A DNA stretch of 46,734 nt from Cyclobacterium sp. (lineage in GTDB: Bacteria > Bacteroidota > Bacteroidia > Cytophagales > Cyclobacteriaceae), in assembly GCF_014762705.1 (NCBI RefSeq), contig NZ_JABURL010000085.1:1-46734 (forward strand), written 5' to 3'. Positions 1 through 7,368 of the stretch are shown in pieces. The notes below the pieces were generated by a model. That model ran no database searches and was not told the DNA's origin. It saw only the letters and a program-made list of their open reading frames with translations. The first letter of the stretch is position 1; each line of letters starts with the position of its first letter. Position numbers and translations under genes: made by a program.

Positions 1-82
1 AGAGTTTAACAATATTTTGTTTGACCAGAGCAAATAACATTAATAAATGGTTAATTGGAGGCATAAAATTATATGAAATCGG

Positions 83-113
83 TTGTAACAAATTAAATAT
101 ATTGATATGTTTA
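83..113 (+). promoter_or_regulatory. candidate Bacteroidota-type promoter for the DUF6807 gene
   Basis: A TTG triplet at 83-85 (within GGTTGT) is followed after 20 bases by TATGTTTA at 106-113. This resembles the Bacteroidota housekeeping promoter (TTG near -33 and TAnnTTTG near -7), matching seven of eight -7 positions. It lies about 40 bases before the chosen start at 153. In this AT-rich stretch a chance match is quite possible. Confidence 0.3.
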
Positions 114-152
114 CGTTTATTAGAAAATGAAAAATCTCATTCCATTAAATAT

Positions 153-1403
153 ATGAATAAAATTAAACAGCCCATTGTTCTATTCCTATTTATTTCGTTT
201 CCAATTATGGGCATGGCTCAAAAAATCGCCACTCTGGAAATAGAACTGCCTGCTGTGTCTACTTTTGCTTATCCGGTGTCCATTCCCCTGGATCCTATTA
301 CACACCTGTCTGATTCTATGTTGACGCTGATGGAGGTAGCAGGTGAAGACCGTCGGGAGGTCCCCTTTCAGATTGATCACATGCAGGGTAGGACCCTTTA
401 CTGGTTGGTGAAGCCCATGAAGAGTGGAGAGAGGAAAAGGTCTTTTGAGATCCATAAGAAACAAAATACCCTGGATAGTGGCAGCTTGAGCATAGACCAA
501 ACCGATAAAGCCTTGATCATTAAAAAGAGAGGAAAGGATTTGTGGCAATACAACCATGCCATCGCCTACCCTCCCGAAGGCGCTGATCCGGCTTATGCCC
601 GCAGTGGTTTTGTTCATCCCATGTGGTCCCCCAGCGGAAAGTCACTGACCAGGATCCAACCACCGGACCATTACCACCATTATGGCCTTTGGAATCCCTG
701 GACAAGAGCTGAATTTAAGGGGGAGACCATTGATTTCTGGAACCTAAAGGAAAAACAAGGAACGGTGCGGTTTGCCAATTTCGTGAGCAGGACAGAGGGA
801 GCGGTTTTTGCCGGCTACAAGGTCTTGCATGAACACCTGGTGTTACAAAACAGGAATGAACCGGAGATAGCCATGAGAGAGGTTCAGGGAACCAGAATTT
901 TCGCCCTGGATGAAGAGGAGGATTACTACCTGGCAGATATTAGTATCATGCTTAATCCTGCCACTGATCACCCCGTTATTTTGAAGGAATACCGGTATGG
1001 AAGCCTTGGATGGAGGGCTACGGAAAAATGGGACAGAACCAATAGTGAAGTGATTACTTCCGAAGGTTTGGATAGAAAATCTGCCGATGGCAGCCTGGCA
1101 AGGTGGTGCATCGTACAGGGAGAAATCGATGAGGATTATGCTGCAGTGGTGATGATGTCTTACCCGGCCAATTATAACCATCCCGAACCCTTACGGATAT
1201 GGCCGGAAGATATTTATGATCGGGGAGACATGTATGCTAATTTTGCACCAACGAAAAATATGGATTGGGATCTTCATCCCGGAAAAACGTATTTGCTGAC
1301 TTACAGGTTTTTGGTTTCTTCCAAAAAAATAAGCCCGGAAGAAGCAGAAGCTGCCTGGCAGCAATTTGCACATGAGCCCAAAATCACCATTCATAAAGAG
1401 TAG
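153..1403 (+). CDS. DUF6807 (PmoA-like) family secreted protein
   Basis: A 416-residue protein of the DUF6807 family (historically 'methane oxygenase PmoA'), common in sugar-catabolic clusters of Bacteroidota and Planctomycetota. I take the ATG at 153 because it begins a clean signal peptide (MNKIKQPIVLFLFISFPIMG, then MAQ). The frame stays open upstream to a TTG at 21, but that extension has no signal-peptide character. Family-like features are the histidine-rich DHYHHYGLWNPW segment around residues 175-186 and the following TIDFWN. The biochemical role is not established. The family is often found beside Gfo/Idh/MocA oxidoreductases, as here, where the next gene begins 108 bases downstream. 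A role in processing oxidised sugars or glycosides in the periplasm is inference. I am confident of the family, not of the function. Confidence 0.8.
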   Translation: MNKIKQPIVLFLFISFPIMGMAQKIATLEIELPAVSTFAYPVSIPLDPITHLSDSMLTLMEVAGEDRREVPFQIDHMQGRTLYWLVKPMKSGERKRSFEIHKKQNTLDSGSLSIDQTDKALIIKKRGKDLWQYNHAIAYPPEGADPAYARSGFVHPMWSPSGKSLTRIQPPDHYHHYGLWNPWTRAEFKGETIDFWNLKEKQGTVRFANFVSRTEGAVFAGYKVLHEHLVLQNRNEPEIAMREVQGTRIFALDEEEDYYLADISIMLNPATDHPVILKEYRYGSLGWRATEKWDRTNSEVITSEGLDRKSADGSLARWCIVQGEIDEDYAAVVMMSYPANYNHPEPLRIWPEDIYDRGDMYANFAPTKNMDWDLHPGKTYLLTYRFLVSSKKISPEEAEAAWQQFAHEPKITIHKE

Positions 1404-1511
1404 AAAAGTCTGGGGTTTCCAGGATATGATTTGGTCAAAAAGTCTGGTCAAATTTAAATCAAAAGTTAAAAAAAGCAATCAATAAACAGGATAACCAAAA
1501 CGTGTGTTTCC

Positions 1512-2933
1512 ATGAAAAAAGAAAAACAATCCAATCTTTCCAGAAGAAATTTTATGAAGTCCAGTACCAAAGGAGCATTGGCAGCTTCCCTGGCCGTTAC
1601 AGGATTTCCAACTATTGTACCGGCATCCGTTTTCGGAAAAAATGCGCCCAGTAATAAGATCAATATAGGTCAGGTAGGTTTTGGCCGGATAGCGATGACT
1701 CATGATTTGCCTGAGACCATGAAAAATGACATTGCCAGGGTAATCGCTGTGGCTGACGTTGACCGGGATCGTGCGGCACAGGGCAAAAACTGGATAGAAA
1801 AATATTATGCAGACAAAACCGGAAACAACAATTACGTTGATGTAAAAGTCTTTGAAGATTACAAAGAAATGATCAACCACAAAGATGTGGATGCGGTCAT
1901 TATAAGTACTCCTGATCACTGGCATGCGCAGCCTGCCATGGAGGCTGCCCTGGCGGGAAAAGACATTTACCTCCAAAAGCCCACTTCGCTAACCATTGAG
2001 GAAGGCAGAATGATGAGCGATACCATCCACAGAACCGGTGCCATTTTCCAGATAGGTAGCCAGCAGCGCTCCATGAATCCATGGCCACAATTTAAAAGAG
2101 CTTGTGAACTGGTAAGAAACGGCAGGATAGGTAAAATAGAGCGAATTTTAGTTGGATTACCCGGAGACCCGGCAGGCGGAAACCCGGTTGAAATGCCGGT
2201 TCCGGCTAACTTGAATTATGACATGTGGCTGGGATCTACACCATGGGTACCTTATACTTTAGACAGGGTGCATTCACAGTCTGATATCCGATCCAGGCCA
2301 GGATGGCTCAGGTGCGAACAGTTTGGTGCCGGAATGATCACCGGATGGGGAGCCCATCATCTGGACATCGCCCATTGGGGTATGGGTAAGGAGTATTCAG
2401 GTCCTGTAGAGCTTGAGGCTACAGCTTCTTTCCCTAGCGAAGGGCTTTGGACTGTACACGGAGATTTTAAAGTGACGGCCAAATACGACAATGATGTGAT
2501 CATGGAAGTCAGTGGGGACTATCCCAATGGGGTAAGGTTTGAAGGTACCGAGGGCTGGATCTTCGTCGCCCGGGGCAACGTCGGGGTAACGGATAGTGAT
2601 CCGGTACCCGGAGGGAAAGCCAGCGAGGCATTTAAAGCCAGCGATCAGAAAATACTTACTTCAGAAATTGGACCGGAAGAGATACACCTTTATGCAAGTG
2701 AAGAACAGCACAAAAACTGGTTGGATTGTATTGTTTCCAGAGAACAAACCATTGCACCTGTGGAGGTGGCCCATCGTTCTTGTAGTGCCTGTCTGCTGTC
2801 CCATATCGCCATGAAGCTGCCCAGGAAATTGTATTGGGACCCTGTCCGGGAAAAATTCAAAAATGACGATGAGGCAAACGCCATGCTTTCCCGTCCCAAC
2901 AGGCATCCTTATGGTACCCAATACGTACTTTAA
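1512..2933 (+). CDS. Gfo/Idh/MocA family oxidoreductase, Tat-exported
   Basis: A 473-residue NAD(P)-dependent oxidoreductase. Residues 10-45 carry a twin-arginine signal (SRRNFMKS followed by a hydrophobic Ala-rich stretch), so it is probably exported folded with its cofactor. The Rossmann nucleotide-binding loop GQVGFG is at 53-58. The usual EKP catalytic-site motif reads QKP at 155-157, keeping the lysine. GWGAHHLDIAHWG at about 278-290 is the conserved His/Asp segment of the C-terminal domain. The likely reaction is oxidation or reduction of a sugar or sugar derivative; the substrate cannot be read from sequence. It lies between the DUF6807 gene and uxuA, with only 32 bases to the latter, so the two are probably co-transcribed. 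Exported members of this superfamily include NAD-dependent glycosidases (GH109), which remains an alternative. Confidence 0.88.
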   Translation: MKKEKQSNLSRRNFMKSSTKGALAASLAVTGFPTIVPASVFGKNAPSNKINIGQVGFGRIAMTHDLPETMKNDIARVIAVADVDRDRAAQGKNWIEKYYADKTGNNNYVDVKVFEDYKEMINHKDVDAVIISTPDHWHAQPAMEAALAGKDIYLQKPTSLTIEEGRMMSDTIHRTGAIFQIGSQQRSMNPWPQFKRACELVRNGRIGKIERILVGLPGDPAGGNPVEMPVPANLNYDMWLGSTPWVPYTLDRVHSQSDIRSRPGWLRCEQFGAGMITGWGAHHLDIAHWGMGKEYSGPVELEATASFPSEGLWTVHGDFKVTAKYDNDVIMEVSGDYPNGVRFEGTEGWIFVARGNVGVTDSDPVPGGKASEAFKASDQKILTSEIGPEEIHLYASEEQHKNWLDCIVSREQTIAPVEVAHRSCSACLLSHIAMKLPRKLYWDPVREKFKNDDEANAMLSRPNRHPYGTQYVL

Positions 2934-2965
2934 ACATTAAATTCTAACAAAGATAAAAAACAAGT

Positions 2966-4126
2966 ATGTCTTTGATTCAAAGCTGGCGCTGGTTTGGGCC
3001 GAATGATCCTGTTTCATTGCAGGATATTCGCCAGGCCGGCGCCTCTGATGTGGTATCTGCCCTGCATCATATTCCACACGGGGAAGTCTGGCCTCTGGAT
3101 GAAATTCTGGAAAGAAAAAAAATAATTGAAGCAGCCGGACTGGTTTGGTCCGTAGTAGAATCCGTTCCGGTGCATGAATCCATAAAAACCAGGGCAAAGG
3201 ATTGTGAGCAATACCTGGAAAATTACCGGAAAACATTAAATCACCTGGCACAGGCAGGATTACGACTGGTTTGTTACAATTTTATGCCGGTTTTGGATTG
3301 GACAAGAACCGACCTTGCCAGAGAACTGCCTTCAGGAGCCAAAGCCTTGTCTTTCGAATGGGCAGAACTGGCTGCTTTTGACCTGTTTGTCTTAAAAAGA
3401 AATGGATCCGAGGCAGAATATCCCACTTCCATTCTGGAAAAAGCGCAGCAAAGTTGGATCGCCATGTCCCCTGAAAGAAAGCAGGAACTGTCCGACATTA
3501 TCCTTATGGGAGTGCCTACAGAGAAAAGCATGACCTTAGAAGGGCTTACCGCCAGTATTTCCTTATACCAGTCCATTGGAAAAGCGGGCTTGCGTGAAAA
3601 CCTACTTTACTTTTTACGAAGTATACATAGTACCTGTGAAAATGGCGGTATTACGATGACCCTTCACCCCGATGACCCACCCTATTCCATTTTAGGCTTG
3701 CCCCGTATTGCTTCCGGATTGGAAGATCTGAAATTTATTACCGAATCCATCAAGGATTCGTTCAATGGAATTTGTCTTTGCACAGGATCACTCGGCGCGG
3801 GAAAAGAAAATGATTTGCCCGCAATTACTGCAGCCATGGCCGACCGCATTCATTTCGTTCATTTGAGGAATGTGAAAAAGGATCCCCTGGGCAATTTCCA
3901 TGAATCAGACCACCTGGATGGAGATGTGGACATGTATCGGGTCATGAAAATTTTGGTAAGCACAAACCGAAAGAGAGATAAACCTATTCCATTTCGACCC
4001 GATCATGGACATCAAATGCTGGATGATTTGCAAAAACAAACAATTCCGGGTTATTCGGGTATTGGCAGGCTGAAAGGTTTGGCCGAATTGAGGGGGCTGG
4101 AATTGGCTTTGGAAAAGTACCTTTAA
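2966..4126 (+). CDS. uxuA: mannonate dehydratase
   Basis: A 386-residue protein, the usual UxuA length. It dehydrates D-mannonate to 2-keto-3-deoxy-D-gluconate in cytoplasmic glucuronate catabolism. The N-terminus is nearly textbook: WRWFGPNDPVSL at 7-18, VVSALHHIPHGEVW at 29-42, WSVVESVPVHESIKT at 61-75 and VCYNFMPVLDWTRTDL at 102-117. C-terminal metal-site segments are HFVHLRNV and RPDHGHQMLDDL. No signal peptide is seen, so it is cytosolic, unlike its neighbours. It sits 32 bases after the oxidoreductase and 31 bases before the phosphodiesterase gene, consistent with one transcript. No uronate isomerase (uxaC) or fructuronate reductase (uxuB) is visible here, so the rest of the pathway must be elsewhere. 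Confidence 0.96.
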   Translation: MSLIQSWRWFGPNDPVSLQDIRQAGASDVVSALHHIPHGEVWPLDEILERKKIIEAAGLVWSVVESVPVHESIKTRAKDCEQYLENYRKTLNHLAQAGLRLVCYNFMPVLDWTRTDLARELPSGAKALSFEWAELAAFDLFVLKRNGSEAEYPTSILEKAQQSWIAMSPERKQELSDIILMGVPTEKSMTLEGLTASISLYQSIGKAGLRENLLYFLRSIHSTCENGGITMTLHPDDPPYSILGLPRIASGLEDLKFITESIKDSFNGICLCTGSLGAGKENDLPAITAAMADRIHFVHLRNVKKDPLGNFHESDHLDGDVDMYRVMKILVSTNRKRDKPIPFRPDHGHQMLDDLQKQTIPGYSGIGRLKGLAELRGLELALEKYL

Positions 4127-4157
4127 ATAAGCTACATTGCCGACGGTGCCATCTGAA

Positions 4158-4982
4158 ATGATTTACAAATTAATATTTTACACTTTTCTTCTTGTGCTAA
4201 GTACTGGCGCATTGTTGGCACAAAGTATCAAAATGCCAGATAAAGGATTTTGCGCCCATAGGGGAGCGATGGTCACCCATCCTGAAAATACCATTCCTGC
4301 TTTTCTGGAAGCCCTACGAGTGGGTGCCCATATGATTGAACTGGACGTTCAGTTTAGCAGGGATTCTGCAATGGTGCTCATGCACGATGTCACTGTAGAC
4401 CGAACCACCAATGGAACCGGAGCAGTAGCTGAGTTGACCTTTTCCGAACTTAGAAATCTGGATGCTGGGAGTTGGAAAGATAGTCGATTTGCCGGTACCC
4501 AAATCCCAATACTAGAGGAAGTGCTGGATGTCATGCCCAGGAATATCTGGCTGAACATTCACCTAAGAGGGGGAAAATCCCTGGGAAGTAGGGTTGCCCG
4601 CCTGCTTGAAGAAAAGGGCAGGACTCATCAGGCATTCCTTGCCGTGCAGGAACAATCCCGCCTTGGTGCCCGAAAGGCATCAGGGTCGGTATTGATCTGT
4701 AATATGGAAAGGTTAAGCGGAGGTGAGGATTATGTAGCGGCCACGATAAATATGGGAGCAAATTTCATTCAGCTCAGGGGAGATGTTCGGAATGAGTTCA
4801 AAGATTATACAAGGGATTTACATGAAAAGGGAATCAAAGTGAATTATTTTGGTTCCGATGATGTGGAAGTATTCAAGACACTTTTTGATTGGGGTATAGA
4901 TTTTCCCCTGGTAAATGACATTGCTGCGGCAATGGAGCAAGCTGAAAAGTTTGGAATAAAGAGAGTTAAACCTATCTATTGA
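4158..4982 (+). CDS. secreted glycerophosphodiester phosphodiesterase family protein
   Basis: A 274-residue GDPD-family TIM-barrel enzyme, which hydrolyses glycerophosphodiesters to an alcohol and glycerol 3-phosphate using a divalent metal. The ATG at 4158 is chosen because it begins a signal peptide (MIYKLIFYTFLLVLSTGALL, then AQ); a TTG at 4137 is a poorer alternative. Active-site residues are in order: H34-R35 (CAHRG), E43-N44 (HPENT), E61 and D63 (ELDV), H76-D77 (MHDV). The second half is more divergent. Its position directly behind uxuA is unexpected for phosphorus metabolism. It may act on phosphodiester substituents of glycans or teichoic-acid-like material, or simply scavenge phosphate. 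The substrate is unknown. Confidence 0.88.
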   Translation: MIYKLIFYTFLLVLSTGALLAQSIKMPDKGFCAHRGAMVTHPENTIPAFLEALRVGAHMIELDVQFSRDSAMVLMHDVTVDRTTNGTGAVAELTFSELRNLDAGSWKDSRFAGTQIPILEEVLDVMPRNIWLNIHLRGGKSLGSRVARLLEEKGRTHQAFLAVQEQSRLGARKASGSVLICNMERLSGGEDYVAATINMGANFIQLRGDVRNEFKDYTRDLHEKGIKVNYFGSDDVEVFKTLFDWGIDFPLVNDIAAAMEQAEKFGIKRVKPIY

Positions 4983-5196
4983 TTGAAAACGATATTAGTA
5001 TGTCTTAAAAATCTGAATTTTTCCCATAAAGATCAGAGAGTTTAGTAAATGAATGGACAAATCTACTAGATGCTATTACGGCAATAGGAGATTTTCCCGG
5101 ACTCCAGAAATGAAAAAGTCGGATGAGTTTTCCTCAGATAATCTGCTGTTTTGATCCAATTTTAATACCAGCAATCCCGTTAATGGGTTTAATTCT

Positions 5197-5204
5197 TATT
5201 TTTG
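5197..5204 (+). promoter_or_regulatory. possible -7 promoter box before the porin gene
   Basis: TATTTTTG matches the Bacteroidota TAnnTTTG box exactly and lies 22 bases before the porin start. No convincing TTG is found 19-21 bases upstream, and the implied leader would be very short, so this is weak. Confidence 0.25.
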
Positions 5205-5226
5205 CGGTCAACCATTTTCATCAACC

Positions 5227-6480
5227 ATGATCCGATCCCTTTTGTCTTTACAGCTGTTTGTCGTTTGTTTTATTTTTTCATGGACCTGGCAGCCCCTCAA
5301 AGCGCAGGATACCTTATCGTCAGACAGTATCCAGGCAATGATCGATGCACCTACACAGTTTACCCAGGTGCCTTATTTCACATTTGGGAAAGGACTCGGG
5401 CTTATTTCACCAGACAGTGTTTTTTCCTTAAATATTCGGTTTAGGATTCAAAACAGGGCGGTTTTTAATTTTAATGAAGGGGACCCAACGAATATTGAAG
5501 GAAAAGTGCGGCGACTCAGGCTTCGTTTTGATGGCTTTGTTTACCACCCCAGGGTAACCTATGTCATTCAGCTATCCTTCACGCCGGAAGACATGGACTG
5601 GGAAAGAACCCAATTTCCAAATATCCTCAGGGATGCCATGATTTTTTACAAAGTAAATAGAAACCTCACTCTGGGACTAGGACAGACCAAGCTACCGGGA
5701 AACCGGCAGCGTGTAAATAGCTCTGGAGATTTACAATTTGTGGACCGTAGCATCGTCAACGCTACGCTCAATGTGGACAGGGATTTCGGAATCCAGGCAA
5801 AATATGCCCGGCAATTGAAAAATAATTTTCATTATGTGCTCTTGGGTGCGATCAGTACCGGGAAGGGAAGGAATTTTTTCCAGGAAGTTTCGGAGTTATC
5901 TTATACGGGAAGAATTGAACTATTGCCCTTTGGCCTTTTCGAAGCCTTTGGGGATTACTTTGAGGGTGATTTGATGCGTGAGAAAACGCCTAAATTATCC
6001 ATTGGAATGACCTTGAATCAAAATTACAATACCCTAAGAACAGGCGGTCAAATCGGCGTTTTATTGTATCAGCCTACTGATATGGCTACCTACATGAGCG
6101 ATTGGTTGTTTAAATACAGGGGTTTTGCATTTGCCAGTGAATTTTTGTACCGAACTTCTGAAAACCCGCTGACCTTCAATGAAGAAAATGATGTAAGGTA
6201 TGTTTACAATGGACTTGGTCAAAATTTTCAGGCCAGTTATCTCTTACCCAATGACCTGGAGTTTGCCGGAAGGTATACCCGTCTGAATCCCGGAGAGAAA
6301 ATCAGAGTTTATGAGCCCGATTTACAGCACATTACAGTTGGACTTACAAGGTACCTTCGGGGTCACAGATTAAAGCTACAAAGCGACCTTACTTATGAAT
6401 TATTAGGGGCTTATGGCGAAAGGCCAAACCTTTCAAGGAATAATTTTATTTGGCGGTTTCAGGTGGAATTGGGGATTTGA
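5227..6480 (+). CDS. outer-membrane porin, OprO/OprP (phosphate-selective porin) family
   Basis: A 417-residue beta-barrel protein. Residues 1-26 form a signal peptide ending at LKAQ. The rest alternates short hydrophobic strands with polar turns, as in the OprO/P family, for example the early strand SLNIRFRIQNRAVF, then RRLRLRFDGFVYHPR, then LTLGLGQTKLPGNRQR. It ends in an aromatic/hydrophobic strand (NNFIWRFQVELGI) typical of the C-terminal signal for outer-membrane assembly. The family name implies phosphate, but Bacteroidota members are poorly characterised and the solute cannot be assigned. It follows the phosphodiesterase gene by 244 bases, so it may have its own promoter. Phosphate or a small organic anion from the upstream cluster are both reasonable ligands. 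Confidence 0.82.
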   Translation: MIRSLLSLQLFVVCFIFSWTWQPLKAQDTLSSDSIQAMIDAPTQFTQVPYFTFGKGLGLISPDSVFSLNIRFRIQNRAVFNFNEGDPTNIEGKVRRLRLRFDGFVYHPRVTYVIQLSFTPEDMDWERTQFPNILRDAMIFYKVNRNLTLGLGQTKLPGNRQRVNSSGDLQFVDRSIVNATLNVDRDFGIQAKYARQLKNNFHYVLLGAISTGKGRNFFQEVSELSYTGRIELLPFGLFEAFGDYFEGDLMREKTPKLSIGMTLNQNYNTLRTGGQIGVLLYQPTDMATYMSDWLFKYRGFAFASEFLYRTSENPLTFNEENDVRYVYNGLGQNFQASYLLPNDLEFAGRYTRLNPGEKIRVYEPDLQHITVGLTRYLRGHRLKLQSDLTYELLGAYGERPNLSRNNFIWRFQVELGI

Positions 6481-7119
6481 TTTTCTGGTCTGCCCCTGGT
6501 TTGCACCAAATATCAGGGTTTTGTATTTGGGTTGGCAATTGGGATCTGGTACCAAAAAGCTGATCCTTGTGGTAGCCATGTTTTTTTGGTTTAGCCTAAA
6601 TTGGTTGAGAGGGTAATTTATGGTCTGTGTCATTTTATGATTCGAAAAATACTTCTTGGTGGAAGAACTTTAATTCAGGCTAGAAGTAGATTATTGTTGA
6701 AATACAATAAGGTGAATACAAAATCAAAAAGGCTCTTTTACCCTCAACCCGAAAAACGCAATGAAGAATTACAGGTCAGGCAAATAGGCTGATTTGTCTA
6801 AGAGGGAATCCACTGTTTCGGTGAATACTCCGGTAAGATCAGTGGAAAGTCAATGATTTAAAATCTTTTAAAAGAAATCTCAGCCGATTTATAAATAGCC
6901 GATTTCACTTATTTGCGATGTGATTATATTATTATTTTGATTATAATATCAAAAACCCTATTTTAGTCAGGTTTATCACGTGATTTCTTCCTCTTAAATT
7001 GGTTATTTTTTTAGTTTAGGTGCATGCCGGATTCAGAAGCCTATCTTCTAGAAGCTAGCTACATGGTAAATAAAAAAATCGAATTTCTGAGGCCACACGA
7101 GACAAGGAGCAATGGTTAG
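6481..7119. other. intergenic region with no convincing gene
   Basis: About 640 bases between the porin stop and a possible transposase scrap. Short open frames exist but show no start context, domain or compositional support. A direct repeat of GCCGATTT occurs near 6882 and 6897, followed by an AT-rich stretch around 6918-6960 that could include a promoter. I see no terminator with a clear stem and T-run after the porin gene. Confidence 0.5.
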
Positions 7120-7230
7120 CTGATCAAAACAGAAGGAGCAAAACTGCCTATAATTTTGGATTGGCGGAAATACGGTGGGTTGGAATGTGAAATTTACCAT
7201 TATCAATCTATAGAAGACAATTTACCAGAG
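7120..7230 (+). pseudogene. possible remnant of an IS3-family OrfA transposase
   Basis: Reading from 7120, just after an in-frame TAG at 7117, the peptide contains EGAKLPIILDWRKYGGLECE, followed by YHYQSIEDNLPEY. IS3-family OrfA proteins carry REYGIS-x-x-TYYNW-x-x-KYGGME-x(6-8)-KELEDEN at the end of their helix-turn-helix. The spacing and the W-K-YGG-E signature fit this, with one residue missing. Only about 37 codons remain, and no OrfB or inverted repeat is visible. It ends where homology to the susC leader begins, so it may mark an insertion or recombination joint. It is a short match judged by eye and could be chance. Confidence 0.35.
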
Positions 7231-7234
7231 TATA

Positions 7235-7368
7235 TACTATTAAAATTAACTGCCTATGTGATAAGCTCAAATGTTAACCTAATTCATAAACAACCGAAAC
7301 TGGCACAACAGTCTATGACCAGAATCGGTGGAAAAACCACCTCGTTTTACAATTAAACATTTAAAATT
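7235..7368 (+). promoter_or_regulatory. conserved susC leader (copy 1) with GGTGG/CCACC hairpin
   Basis: This leader aligns by eye along its length with the one before the susC at 14750. Shared blocks are CTGCCTATGT at 7250-7259, a CAACAGTC..GACCAGAATCGG block at about 7310-7328, a hairpin (GGTGG, loop AAAAA, CCACC) at 7327-7341, and AAACATTTAAAATT just before the start codon. The first block starts 119 bases before the start codon here and about 120 in the second copy. The conservation suggests a promoter and/or RNA element controlling susC, but it may simply reflect recent duplication. Confidence 0.55.

Noticed and set aside
1512-2933. GH109 alpha-N-acetylgalactosaminidase
   Set aside because: The fold and Tat signal fit, but most family members are plain oxidoreductases and no diagnostic GH109 feature can be confirmed by eye.
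6413-6792. Two short forward open frames after the porin gene
   Set aside because: One overlaps the porin end in another frame and the other starts at TTG with no family features; both look like chance.
7156-7356. A 66-codon open frame before the first susC taken as a gene
   Set aside because: It runs through the conserved leader and its hairpin. Only the first part resembles a transposase fragment, so it is better read as debris plus leader.
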